From NCBI RefSeq assembly GCF_000063445.1, contig NC_009464.1:372001-436000 (forward strand): DNA of 64,000 bases, read 5' to 3'. Below are positions 7,377 through 15,983 of this stretch, piece by piece. The position numbers and the translations under genes are program-made. The DNA is from Methanocella arvoryzae MRE50 (GTDB lineage Archaea; Halobacteriota; Methanocellia; Methanocellales; Methanocellaceae). Under the pieces are notes generated by a model, which saw nothing but the letters and a program-made list of their open reading frames with translations, ran no database searches and was not told the DNA's origin. Each line of letters starts with the position of its first letter. The first letter of the stretch is position 1.

Positions 7377-9278
7377 ATGAGTGAAATTTCGTCAAAAGCC
7401 TCAAAGAACAAACCGTTCAGGCTTGATACCATTAACACGCCTCAGGAGCTGAACCCCCGAAACACACTGCTGGTACTCAAGGCTCCTAAAGAGGATCTGG
7501 TAGAGCTGATGTGGCTGACTGATCACACGATCAAGAAATTGCTCATCGCGTCCGGAGGCCTCGAAGAGGCGAGGGACAGACTATTTGACTATCTTAACAG
7601 CCTGGAAAGGCACTATTTCAACGTTTATTCCGATCGAAAGTTCAAAGACCTCCACATGCTGGAGAAAAACAACGCAAAAGAATGCATTCGTGTCCTGAAG
7701 AACGTCATCAGGACAGAAAATGAGCGCCTGACCGGATTTTCGGCACTTAAGGTGCTGTACGATATCGCCAAAGGCCGAAAGGAGGCCTTGAACCGCGTCA
7801 GCGAAGGGTTTATCGCGGAATTTATCTATCTCTTCAAGGGCATCAACGGCAAGTCCGACATTCTCTTCGGGGATGATCTACAGCCCGACTCTATTGAGGA
7901 CAGCCGCCTCGCATCAGTAAACCGCTCGATGCAGCTCGATCATTACTCGCGCAAGATGAACGCGTACTTTTCCCGGTACCATTCGGGGCTCGAGCCGGAA
8001 ATCCGCGAACAGAGAGAAGCCTTAAAAAAGGATATACTGGACTACTTTGGAGCAGGCGAAGCCGACTGGCAGGATTTCGGCTGGCAGATGAAGCATATCC
8101 TCACGGATTATAAGACAATATCTGAACTGGTCAGGCTCGATCAAGACGAGATAAGCGCGCTTAAGTTTGCGCAGGAGCACAATATACCAGTACAGATCAC
8201 ACCCTACTACCTGTCACTCTTTAACAAAGCCGGCAGGTCTGCACTTGACCGGGCAGTCCGGGCACAGGTTCTGCCGAGCATGAACTATTGTAAAACTATC
8301 GTTAAAAACAGGCAAAGCGCTGCAGACATGGACTTCATGGGCGAGAAATGGACCAGCCCGGTGGAAGGGATTACTCGCCGCTACCCACAGATCCTGATTC
8401 TCAAGCCCTACGACTCCTGCCCCCAGATCTGCGTCTACTGCCAGCGAAACTGGGAGATTAAAAGTATAGATGAAGCAGAGGTAAAACGGGATACCATTCA
8501 GAATGCTATCCAGTGGATAAAGGATAACGAAAGTATCTCGGAAGTACTAATCACAGGCGGCGATCCGCTCACCATGAACGACCAGTACATCGATTCGCTG
8601 CTGCGGAAAGTCTCCGGGATCGACCACGTGGAGCGGCTGAGGATAGGTACCAGAACCCCCGTCACTGTGCCGTTCCGCATTACTCCGAAACTGGCAGAAA
8701 TCTTAAAACAGTATCACCAGCCGGGAGCGAGAGAAGTGTGCGTTGTCACACACTTTGAACACCCGATGGAAATGACGCCTGAGTCGCTTCAGGCAGTACA
8801 GACGATAAGGCAGGCCGGCATGAGCGTCTACAACCAGCAGGTCTTCACGTACTATAACAGCAGGAAATTTGAAATCGCGAAGATGAGGAAAGTCCTGAAG
8901 ATCTGCGGCGTCGACCCGTACTATACCTTTAACACCAAGGGTAAGGAGGAGACGATGGATTTCAGGGTGCCGATCGCCCGCGTGGAACAGGAGCGCAAAG
9001 AAGAAGCAAGGCTCCAGCCGGGAATCGTCCGGACAGACGAGCCGGTCTTCAACGTACCAAAGCTCGGCAAATCACACCTTCGCGCCTGGCAGGACCACGA
9101 AGTGATCATGATTTTGCCTGGAGGCCAGCGATCTTACCGGTTCTACCCGTGGGAATCCAAGCTCGCCATCTGTGATACATACATCTACACGGACGTGTCC
9201 ATATTCGACTACCTGCGGCGCCTGAACGCCGACGGCGAGGACGTTTGCGAGTACCGGTCGATCTGGTACTACTTCTGA
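7377..9278 (+). CDS. KamA-family radical SAM protein (lysine 2,3-aminomutase-like, long form)
   Basis: 633 residues. The radical SAM cluster motif CPQICVYC (C-x3-C-x2-C) is near residue 348, followed by TGGDPLTM, as in lysine and glutamate 2,3-aminomutases. These use PLP, a 4Fe-4S cluster and S-adenosylmethionine to shift an alpha-amino group. The protein is about 200 residues longer than archaeal AblA, with a helical N-terminal extension of about 280 residues of unknown role. The acetyltransferase AblB, which normally partners AblA to make N-epsilon-acetyl-beta-lysine, is not adjacent, so the substrate should not be assumed to be lysine. Single gene with its own TATA box. Confidence 0.82.
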   Translation: MSEISSKASKNKPFRLDTINTPQELNPRNTLLVLKAPKEDLVELMWLTDHTIKKLLIASGGLEEARDRLFDYLNSLERHYFNVYSDRKFKDLHMLEKNNAKECIRVLKNVIRTENERLTGFSALKVLYDIAKGRKEALNRVSEGFIAEFIYLFKGINGKSDILFGDDLQPDSIEDSRLASVNRSMQLDHYSRKMNAYFSRYHSGLEPEIREQREALKKDILDYFGAGEADWQDFGWQMKHILTDYKTISELVRLDQDEISALKFAQEHNIPVQITPYYLSLFNKAGRSALDRAVRAQVLPSMNYCKTIVKNRQSAADMDFMGEKWTSPVEGITRRYPQILILKPYDSCPQICVYCQRNWEIKSIDEAEVKRDTIQNAIQWIKDNESISEVLITGGDPLTMNDQYIDSLLRKVSGIDHVERLRIGTRTPVTVPFRITPKLAEILKQYHQPGAREVCVVTHFEHPMEMTPESLQAVQTIRQAGMSVYNQQVFTYYNSRKFEIAKMRKVLKICGVDPYYTFNTKGKEETMDFRVPIARVEQERKEEARLQPGIVRTDEPVFNVPKLGKSHLRAWQDHEVIMILPGGQRSYRFYPWESKLAICDTYIYTDVSIFDYLRRLNADGEDVCEYRSIWYYF

Positions 9279-9336
9279 AATAAGACATGCCGGATAGCTA
9301 TCGGACAGCCGAATGAGGCTCCGGGCAAAATCCTGC

Positions 9337-9377
9337 CGGGCGGGCATCTATAAAAAAATAAATTGATCGCCCGCCCG
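9337..9377. terminator. Inverted repeat between convergent genes, probable bidirectional terminator
   Basis: CGGGCGGGC at 9337-9345 and its exact complement GCCCGCCCG at 9369-9377 flank an A/T-rich 23-base loop. It fills the gap between the stop at 9278 and the convergent trkH stop at 9383. Confidence 0.5.
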
Positions 9378-9382
9378 ACATT

Positions 9383-10840
9383 TCAGAACTTCAGGCCTTT
9401 CAGCAGGTATCTTGCCAGCAGCAATACCGGGATGATCTCCAGCCGGCCGATCCACATGTCGAAGATGATCACGATCTTTCCGAGAACGCTGAGATCAGGA
9501 TTGACTATCCCGCAGGTGATGCCAACGTTGCCGATTGCAGAGCTGACCTCAAAGACGATGTGGCCGAGGTCATACGAGGGGCCCACAATGTTCGCCATGA
9601 TGAAGACGCTCAGCAGTATTCCGACCACCCAGAGGAAAGAGATAAAAGTAGCTTCAGTCAGCTCTGCCGCGACCAGGTCTTCTGTCACTCGCCTGTTGCC
9701 GATTTTTACGACCGCTATGGCATTTTTGGAACGCAGCACTTTCGCAAACCAGAGCTTGACCTGATCGCCCAGGAAGATCGCCCTGGCAATCTTGATACCG
9801 CTGGCCGTCGAACCTGCACACCCGCCGATCACCATGGCTACGGACATGATCAGCAAGGCCGGCGTCGTCCATCCGGAAAGGTCTGCAGTCTGAAACCCTG
9901 CCGAAGTAATCGCCGAGATGAACTGAAAGACAGAGTACCTTAGCGACATGACAATGTCGTTGTAGAAAAAGAAGTTTTGAATTGTAAGAACGACGGAGCC
10001 TATCGCGATAACGATGAAGAACGTCCTGACCTGGATGTTCTTCAGCAGGCTGCCAGGGCCCTTTCTGAACATCCGGTAGATGACGACGAATGGTATGGCT
10101 CCGGCAATGATGATCGGTAATATTGCCAGTTCTATGAAGATATTATCATAGGCTGCTATACTCTCCCCGTAGACTGAGAAACCTCCGGTTCCGATAGCCG
10201 TCATAGCTGTATTGGTGGCATCCCAGATCGGCATCCCCGCAGCATAAAGCAGCAGAAACCCGCAAACAGACAACACAATATAGAGGATCCAGATCGTTTT
10301 GATAGTCGACCTGATGCTCGGATGGATCTTATCCTTGTGCGCCTCCGACTGGTAAAACATATACGTACTGGTCCCCGGCCGGATCAGTATTGTGACCATC
10401 AGCACGATGACGCCCAGGCCTCCGATCCACTGGTTTACGCTGCGCCAGAACTGGACCATCGGCGAAGCTTTTTCAGGGCTGGATAACATGCTATAACCAG
10501 TACCCGTCCACCCGGAAATCGACTCGAAAAAAGCGTCGAGCGGGCTCATGTTTGCTACAGTCATAAAGGGGATCATACTGATGGCAGGCACGATCAGGTA
10601 AGCCAGTGCAGCGATGATCATGGCATGCTTAAGCTCAGGGTTGATGTTGCCCGGAATCAGCATCCTGATCACAAGCCCCATCCCGATGCCGAGCACCGCC
10701 CCAGACATAAACCCATAAAATGCAGGCGCATCTCCGACTCGCCAGCTGAAAATGGCCATCGCCAGCATCACGATGCCTATGATTAAAAACAGCCCTTTCA
10801 GGTTGTTTAGTATGATCTGGATATCCTGGACAAACCCCAT
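9383..10840 (-). CDS. trkH: TrkH-family potassium uptake protein
   Basis: 485 residues with about 10-12 transmembrane segments. Four pore regions with selectivity-filter glycines are visible: SGWTGTGYS, TAIGTGGFSV, ITSAGFQTAD and GNVGITCGIV, the hallmark of SKT-superfamily K+ transporters. It imports K+ and normally needs a cytosolic RCK/TrkA partner, but no trkA is in this neighbourhood. The start is the ATG at 10840; a short frame upstream is a shadow. An AAGCCC/GGGCTT hairpin lies upstream at 10924-10941. Confidence 0.9.
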   Translation of the reverse strand: MGFVQDIQIILNNLKGLFLIIGIVMLAMAIFSWRVGDAPAFYGFMSGAVLGIGMGLVIRMLIPGNINPELKHAMIIAALAYLIVPAISMIPFMTVANMSPLDAFFESISGWTGTGYSMLSSPEKASPMVQFWRSVNQWIGGLGVIVLMVTILIRPGTSTYMFYQSEAHKDKIHPSIRSTIKTIWILYIVLSVCGFLLLYAAGMPIWDATNTAMTAIGTGGFSVYGESIAAYDNIFIELAILPIIIAGAIPFVVIYRMFRKGPGSLLKNIQVRTFFIVIAIGSVVLTIQNFFFYNDIVMSLRYSVFQFISAITSAGFQTADLSGWTTPALLIMSVAMVIGGCAGSTASGIKIARAIFLGDQVKLWFAKVLRSKNAIAVVKIGNRRVTEDLVAAELTEATFISFLWVVGILLSVFIMANIVGPSYDLGHIVFEVSSAIGNVGITCGIVNPDLSVLGKIVIIFDMWIGRLEIIPVLLLARYLLKGLKF

Positions 10841-11053
10841 TTTCCTTCACCAGGCTGCGAGTGTAAAAAGCGAGCCGCTATAGACTGATGGATAGCTCCT
10901 GACAAACCCGTATATGGAGCCATAAGCCCTGCAACGGGCTTCAAGTCCTCAGCCTAATAACTGATTTAATGATCTGCTATAGCCTTATGCCTCAAGCACC
11001 ATAACAATTCTGGTTAACGGGAGCCCGTAAATCGAGAAACCTGCCGGGGCTGC

Positions 11054-11347
11054 TCAGTCCCAGCTGACGACCAGATCGCCTTTTCTCATAGGCTTGCCAC
11101 ATTTGGGGCAGACGCCGGGGAAGGTCCAGATGCGGAACCTGTGGCTGAACGATTCCGGGCAGCGGGCCTTTTTATGAAACGCTTTCTGCTTGATCGTGTA
11201 GCTGCTGTGATCCTCCAGCTCATAAAGCTCTTTGCAGTCCTCGCACAGGATCGTGAGACCGGAAGTGATCTCGTCCCTGCCGTTCTCGCCCGAGACCATA
11301 GCTTCGTAGCCGCATGCATCGCAATGGAACTTGTAAATCTTGACCAT
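11054..11347 (-). CDS. Small zinc-ribbon protein
   Basis: 97 residues with three cysteine pairs: CDACGY at the N-terminus, CEDCKE in the middle and CPKCGKPM near the C-terminus. This suggests two treble-clef or ribbon metal sites. It starts at ATG 11347 with GGTGAA just upstream. Such small multi-ribbon proteins are common in methanogens as predicted nucleic-acid-binding or adaptor proteins; no family is recognised. It is a single gene downstream of no obvious partner, separated from trkH by 213 bases. Confidence 0.65.
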   Translation of the reverse strand: MVKIYKFHCDACGYEAMVSGENGRDEITSGLTILCEDCKELYELEDHSSYTIKQKAFHKKARCPESFSHRFRIWTFPGVCPKCGKPMRKGDLVVSWD

Positions 11348-11379
11348 TTTTCACCAGACCGTTAGCTTAAACCTGAGCT

Positions 11380-11410
11380 GCAGCGGTATCTTGCACAGAC
11401 AATCCGCTGC
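11380..11410 (-). other. Hairpin in the leader of the zinc-ribbon gene; remainder of 11348-11738 featureless
   Basis: GCAGCGG at 11380-11386 and CCGCTGC at 11404-11410 are exact complements around a 17-base loop, 33-63 bases upstream of the ATG at 11347. It could be a leader structure. In the other 300 bases of this gap I see AT-rich promoter-like sequence around 11440-11465 and nothing else. Confidence 0.3.
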
Positions 11411-11738
11411 CGCGAGCCATTCATTTACCGGCTAATTATCGGCAGAATAATACTTAATCTTTATGCAGCACGGCAAAATAATCCTGCGATTACATGGCAA
11501 TAGTGCCACAACAACTCCCCGCCTCAAATGATCATCTTTCCGTCCGCCCACACAGACCGCTTTAGATTGAAAAGGTAACATCAATCCCAGCGGGGGAGGT
11601 GACTCCCACAAGGCTCCGTCCGGATAACTTCTTCGCCCCTCTGCAAGCCGAGGATATCCCGCAGGGCAATTCCGACAGCTTCTTTTAACGTGGCCGGCTA
11701 TATACTCCCTGTAATCAATAGCTATTCTGAGGACGTAT

Positions 11739-12348
11739 ATGGTAGTTTTGAATGGTTGTCGGGAATCGGGCGAGCAGGAACAGGCAGGAACTGGAATTGG
11801 CTACGTGGCATTTCTCAGGGGCATCAACGTCGGCGGCCATTCGATATTGAAGATGGCTGACCTGGGGAAAGCGTTCGAAGCCATGGGCTTCAGGCACGTG
11901 AAGACGGTGCTCGCCAGCGGCAACGTGCTCTTTGAGGCGTCGGAGGAAAATACCGCTGTGCTTTCTGAAAAGATCATGCAGCAGCTCCGGGAAGCCTTCG
12001 GGCGGGAAATACTGGTGATCGTGCGCACCGTTGATGAACTCAGAGAGCTTGAAACTGAGCATCCCTTCGAGGGCATCGTGGTACGCCCACAGACCCGGCT
12101 GGTCGTAATGTTTCTATCGGATAACATAATACAGCCGAACCTCTCCGATCTGCCGGTAAATGAAGACTTTAGAATTATCGGCGTCTACGACCGGACAATA
12201 TGCAGTGTTATATGAAGAGCGAGGTACTGGGACCGTGCAGCTGATGGGTGCTCTGGAGAACAAATTCGGAAAGCAGGTGACGACTCGCACCTGGAGCACC
12301 GTGCTCAAGGTTTTGAAGGCCGGCGCTGCCCTGCAAGAAAAAAGATAG
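11739..12348 (+). pseudogene. DUF1697 protein gene with a frameshift
   Basis: The first frame (ATG 11739 to stop 12215) contains YVAFLRGINVGGHSI, KTVLASGNVLF and HPFEGIVV, all typical of DUF1697. The family's C-terminal block appears in another frame: ALENKFGKQVTTRTWSTV, in the reading ending at 12348. The two halves join if one base is gained or lost around 12190-12212, after DFRIIGVYDRT. Either the gene is broken or the sequence has an indel error. DUF1697 proteins are about 180 residues and of unknown function. Confidence 0.8.
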
Positions 12349-12527
12349 CCGCGTATCCGATTTTCTGTTCTTATCTACCATCTCGTAGCAGACGTGCCCG
12401 CCAACCGCTGCCACAGGCAATGCCCGAGACTATGAGAACCGGCGTGCAGATCAGCCGGGTTTATTATTTTGTAATTACCATATATTATCAATAATTTTAT
12501 GTCACCTCCTGCTATAACAGCTACAGC

Positions 12528-13748
12528 ATGAAACTCGATAAGGGCACGCTATTTCTCGCGTTTACAGGTATAGTAATAATCGTTCTGCTTATCGCACTTA
12601 CAGCTACTGTTGCTACCGGCCCGACACGGCCGGCGGCATATGCATTGCCAGTACCAGACTCGTCGGGCAATGAGGGGGCTTCCATGTGGGGCCCGGAGAA
12701 CAATAGACCCGAGCCAGCACAACCCGTTGTGAAGACCTCAAATTACCCGGGGTTTTCCACGAAGTACTATTTAGGTTACCCAACCATCTGCTATGATGGC
12801 GCGGGTAATCAATATACAGGCCAGGATTTGACGTTAAACGATGATGGTACTATCACCTTAGTGGTTGTGTGTCATAACCTTAGACAAGGGTTAAACCAGC
12901 AGACCTTTACGGGAGGCATCTGGTATAAGGTAAAAGGCAAGGGCCACCAGATTTACTTAAACCTGGATGAAAATGACGTCAGATCTCATGAGTCAGGAAT
13001 AACTTTTTTCGGTTTTGAGCTTGTCACAGACAAGGTCGTCGATATTGTAGACGATTATGGAACAGATGGTTTCCGCATTAGCAACCTTGCAGGATATGGA
13101 GGGGATGAATATACCGCATGGGATGCAGGCTATTCTACGATGACTGCCCCGGCAGACCTGATCGTCCAGTACATCGATTCGTGCGTACCGGCAGATGCGG
13201 CACGACCGTACATTGAAAGAGGCTATACTGCACAGCAAGCGATACCGTACATTAGCTACAATATGCCCGTAGATACAGCAGCGTATTTCATGCAGCGGGG
13301 CATCTCCGCAGACCTTTGCGGCCCTTACCTTGCCGCGGGCGCATCACTGGAAGATACGGTCGCTTACCTGAACTCCGGCTATACTGCTGAACAGATTATG
13401 CCCTTCGTCAAGGCAGGAGTCAGCGAGAGCGACACTATGGCATACCTCGATGCCGGCGTCACATACGACAGGGCCAGACCGTATATCGGAGCAAACCTAC
13501 CGGCGAGCTTGTCGGCACCTTATGCAGCGAGTACATACTCGTTCGAGCAGTGCGTGCCATATATCAACGCTAACATAAGCCTGAGCAAGTCCCGGCCGTT
13601 CCTGCTCCTCAATATACCTTCAGACCAGGCGGTCGTCTACATCAACAACGGCATTCCGGCGATGACGGCAAAGCCCTATGTCGACGCGGGAGTCCCGGCC
13701 GAGAAGGCGGTGGATCAGATCAGGCAAGGCATACCACCGACAGTTTAG
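12528..13748 (+). CDS. Membrane-anchored surface protein with fifteen tandem 13-residue repeats
   Basis: 406 residues. Residues 8-30 form one transmembrane helix (LFLAFTGIVIIVLLIALTA), then a Pro/Ser-rich linker and a globular domain (about 55-205) with two cysteines. From residue 212 to the end there are fifteen consecutive 13-residue units with no insertion or deletion, such as ARPYIERGYTAQQ, IMPFVKAGVSESD and AKPYVDAGVPAEK. The approximate consensus is A-x-P-Y-I-x-A-G-I-P-x-D-x. Each unit probably forms a short helix plus turn, stacking into a solenoid outside the cell. No known family is recognised. Single gene flanked by unrelated neighbours. Confidence 0.8.
   Translation: MKLDKGTLFLAFTGIVIIVLLIALTATVATGPTRPAAYALPVPDSSGNEGASMWGPENNRPEPAQPVVKTSNYPGFSTKYYLGYPTICYDGAGNQYTGQDLTLNDDGTITLVVVCHNLRQGLNQQTFTGGIWYKVKGKGHQIYLNLDENDVRSHESGITFFGFELVTDKVVDIVDDYGTDGFRISNLAGYGGDEYTAWDAGYSTMTAPADLIVQYIDSCVPADAARPYIERGYTAQQAIPYISYNMPVDTAAYFMQRGISADLCGPYLAAGASLEDTVAYLNSGYTAEQIMPFVKAGVSESDTMAYLDAGVTYDRARPYIGANLPASLSAPYAASTYSFEQCVPYINANISLSKSRPFLLLNIPSDQAVVYINNGIPAMTAKPYVDAGVPAEKAVDQIRQGIPPTV
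13161..13745 (+). repeat. Region coding for 15 x 13-residue protein repeats
   Basis: Fifteen in-frame 39-base units. Conservation is at the protein level (Y/F at position 4, I/L/V at 5, G/N at 8, P/S/T at 10) and the DNA units have diverged, so the array is old rather than a recent slippage expansion. Confidence 0.8.
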
Positions 13749-13900
13749 AAGTCATTTCCAGGACACTGCCGGCGGGATTTCCGCCACTTCTTTTTTATAT
13801 TCGTCATTCAAATCCTCAGCAGCCCCCGATTCCTCACTGTCCTCCCCTCTGATCGCCTGACCTATAGTTTATATCGTATCAGCGAGGTATTCGTCCTGAA

Positions 13901-14527
13901 ATGCTGGAGCTATTTGTCGCTGGCCTGATCCTGGGACTGACCCACGCCATACCTCCCGGCCCAATCACGTTTGAAGTCTTGAGGAGGGCAGTAACATCGG
14001 GGCCCGTCGACGCCATCAAGACGGACATAGGGGCAGTGGCTGCAGATGCCATCTATTTTATCCTGATTATGATCGGCCTCGCCCAGGTCGTCAACAACCC
14101 GACGGGCAGGGTAGTACTATGGTTGATTGGCTGCATGGTGCTCCTCGGCCTCGGCCTCAAAGGGCTTCATGGGGCGCTCTGCGGGAAAGCGAATAATAGT
14201 CAGGGTAAGCAGTCGAGGGGCGAATCTTCTTCTATCGTTTCAGGGTTCCTGATCAGCATTACTAGTCCGTTTACCATCATCTGGTGGACGGGGATATTCG
14301 CGGGGATAGCCAGTACTGTCACAATAAATCTTGAGAGCTCAGTACTAGCCTTTCTTGGCATTGAACTCGCATGTATACTATGGTTTACGGGACTTGCAGC
14401 GATAGGATCGGCGAGCAAAAAGTTCATCGGCGAGAAGTATATGACGGCCATGTCGGCCGTTTGCGCCCTGGTGATGATCGCTTTCGGAGTATTGCTATTT
14501 TATCAGGGTTACACGACAATACTATAA
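13901..14527 (+). CDS. LysE-family translocator
   Basis: 208 residues with about six transmembrane segments. The N-terminus GLILGLTHAIPPGPITFEVLRRA carries the family's PGP motif after helix 1, and ISITSPFTIIWWTGIF matches the second-half N-P/S-P signature. LysE/RhtB proteins export amino acids or similar solutes. A TATA-like TTTATAT at 13868-13874 is about 27 bases before the ATG, pointing to a leaderless transcript. Substrate cannot be read from the sequence. Confidence 0.85.
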   Translation: MLELFVAGLILGLTHAIPPGPITFEVLRRAVTSGPVDAIKTDIGAVAADAIYFILIMIGLAQVVNNPTGRVVLWLIGCMVLLGLGLKGLHGALCGKANNSQGKQSRGESSSIVSGFLISITSPFTIIWWTGIFAGIASTVTINLESSVLAFLGIELACILWFTGLAAIGSASKKFIGEKYMTAMSAVCALVMIAFGVLLFYQGYTTIL

Positions 14528-14575
14528 AATATTCTTATGGCCCAGTTATCTTACAATAAATAGTGTGGAATACCG

Positions 14576-14956
14576 ATGAGCATTATCTTACACATCGCCC
14601 GCCGCCAGGATTGGGAAGCTTCGGTTCCCTACGGCTACTACGAACCCGATTCTCTGGACACAGACGGCTTTATCCACTGCTCCACCATCGGGCAAACAGT
14701 GGATATTGCTAATCAGTTTTACGCTAACCAGCAGGATCTGGTTCTGCTCTGCATTGATAAGTATCAGACAGAAGCCGAGGTAAAATATGAAGTACCGGCT
14801 TGCGCTGGCGATGAATGGGCGGGCTCACTGTTTCCACGCATTTATGGGCCGCTTAATTTGTCGGCCGTAGTCCTGGTTGTCGAGTTCGTGCCCGGGGAGG
14901 ATGGGATGTTTAAGTTACCGGCTGAGATCGGGTGGCTGATTGCGAGCCTTAATTAA
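14576..14956 (+). CDS. DUF952 family protein
   Basis: 126 residues with the DUF952 signatures: ILHIARRQDWEAS, DGFIHCSTIGQT and FPRIYGPLNLSAVV. The fold is similar to ADP-ribosyltransferase-like proteins, and the family is of unknown function. It is on the same strand as lysE, 49 bases downstream, and may share its transcript. It is the last gene before the integrated region starting at 15002. Confidence 0.85.
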   Translation: MSIILHIARRQDWEASVPYGYYEPDSLDTDGFIHCSTIGQTVDIANQFYANQQDLVLLCIDKYQTEAEVKYEVPACAGDEWAGSLFPRIYGPLNLSAVVLVVEFVPGEDGMFKLPAEIGWLIASLN

Positions 14957-15001
14957 TTAGAAATATATGTAGTGGTGGAAAATTTAAGAAATTATATTAG
15001 C

Positions 15002-15018
15002 AGCCCCGTTCGGATGTT
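15002..15018 (+). repeat. Distal copy of the tRNA-Gln 3'-end sequence (att-like repeat 1)
   Basis: AGCCCCGTTCGGAT at 15002-15015 is identical to bases 25667-25680 inside the tRNA gene, in the same orientation; GTT follows, as in the copy at 18114. It marks the left end of the integrated region. Confidence 0.75.
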
Positions 15019-15162
15019 AGTGAACTCGTGGATGACACTCTGATTTATTACAATTTTATGACTATTTAGTTACTTAATACTATTGTATAGCTTATAAAAT
15101 AATTCTTTTATAAAACACAATAGATCAATAAAAATCTTTATCTCAACTAATTAAAAGAAAAA

Positions 15163-15324
15163 TTAGTAAAACAAACAAGTTGATGTCTCACACCATTCGC
15201 CCTCTGTAGAAGGTTGTACAATTTTTCTTTTGGTAATATAGGGTTTAACTTTTTTCATAGTATCTTTATATTTTTTTTCAGCATCCATTAATCGTTTTTT
15301 ACCTTCTTCGAAATGTTCTTCCAT
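15163..15324 (-). CDS. Small 53-residue protein behind the SDH_sah protease gene
   Basis: Open from ATG 15324 to a TAA at 15163-15165, with a good Shine-Dalgarno AGGGG six bases before the ATG. It begins 35 bases after the protease stop on the same strand, so it should share the transcript. The protein starts MEEHFEEGKKRLMDAEKKY, a charged helix, and ends with a basic stretch and two cysteines (EWCETSTCLFY). No family is recognised. A role with the protease is inferred only from position. Confidence 0.5.
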   Translation of the reverse strand: MEEHFEEGKKRLMDAEKKYKDTMKKVKPYITKRKIVQPSTEGEWCETSTCLFY

Positions 15325-15983
15325 ATTCTACCCCTCTTCTACAATCGTGTAAGACTTTTCTACTTTGCAGATACTATAAATGAATGATCTTTGGATTCTA
15401 CACATTTTGTTACTCTTGTTGATACGAAGTTGTTAGTTCTAATATATAGTTCATGTATTAATAGCCATGTCGGATCTCTAACATCCATAATTTCAATATT
15501 AAGTCCGCATGTTTTAGCTTCTTCGCAGTTAATGGGTCTTCCATGGGTCTTTGTATATTCCGGCGATAAAAAGATTTCTATTTTTTTATATATCTCTTCT
15601 TCGCTCATACCTTTCATCATACCAGACGATAGTGTCTTAGCGGATATACTTTTAGATAGTTCTATTGCAGACTCTATCTCCTTAATTTCCCTTTCATCAT
15701 AATTTTCTAACTGTTGTAGATATGGCTCAATATTCCCATTTCCAGATACCGCACGCTTAAATAAGTCTTTATAACTTTGTATTACATTATATGCAGAAAA
15801 TCTCTTAAAGGAACCATTCTTTTCCGTAATCGTGATTTGTGGATCTACGGGGCCAAGTTCTGATGTCGGGCTCATTATTATTTTGGATGCTCCAAAACAA
15901 ATCATAGTCGCTGCGGATTTTGCCTTATTTGGAACAATTGCTATAAACTGTTTTGTCCCGCTATAACTCCTACAAACATTTAT

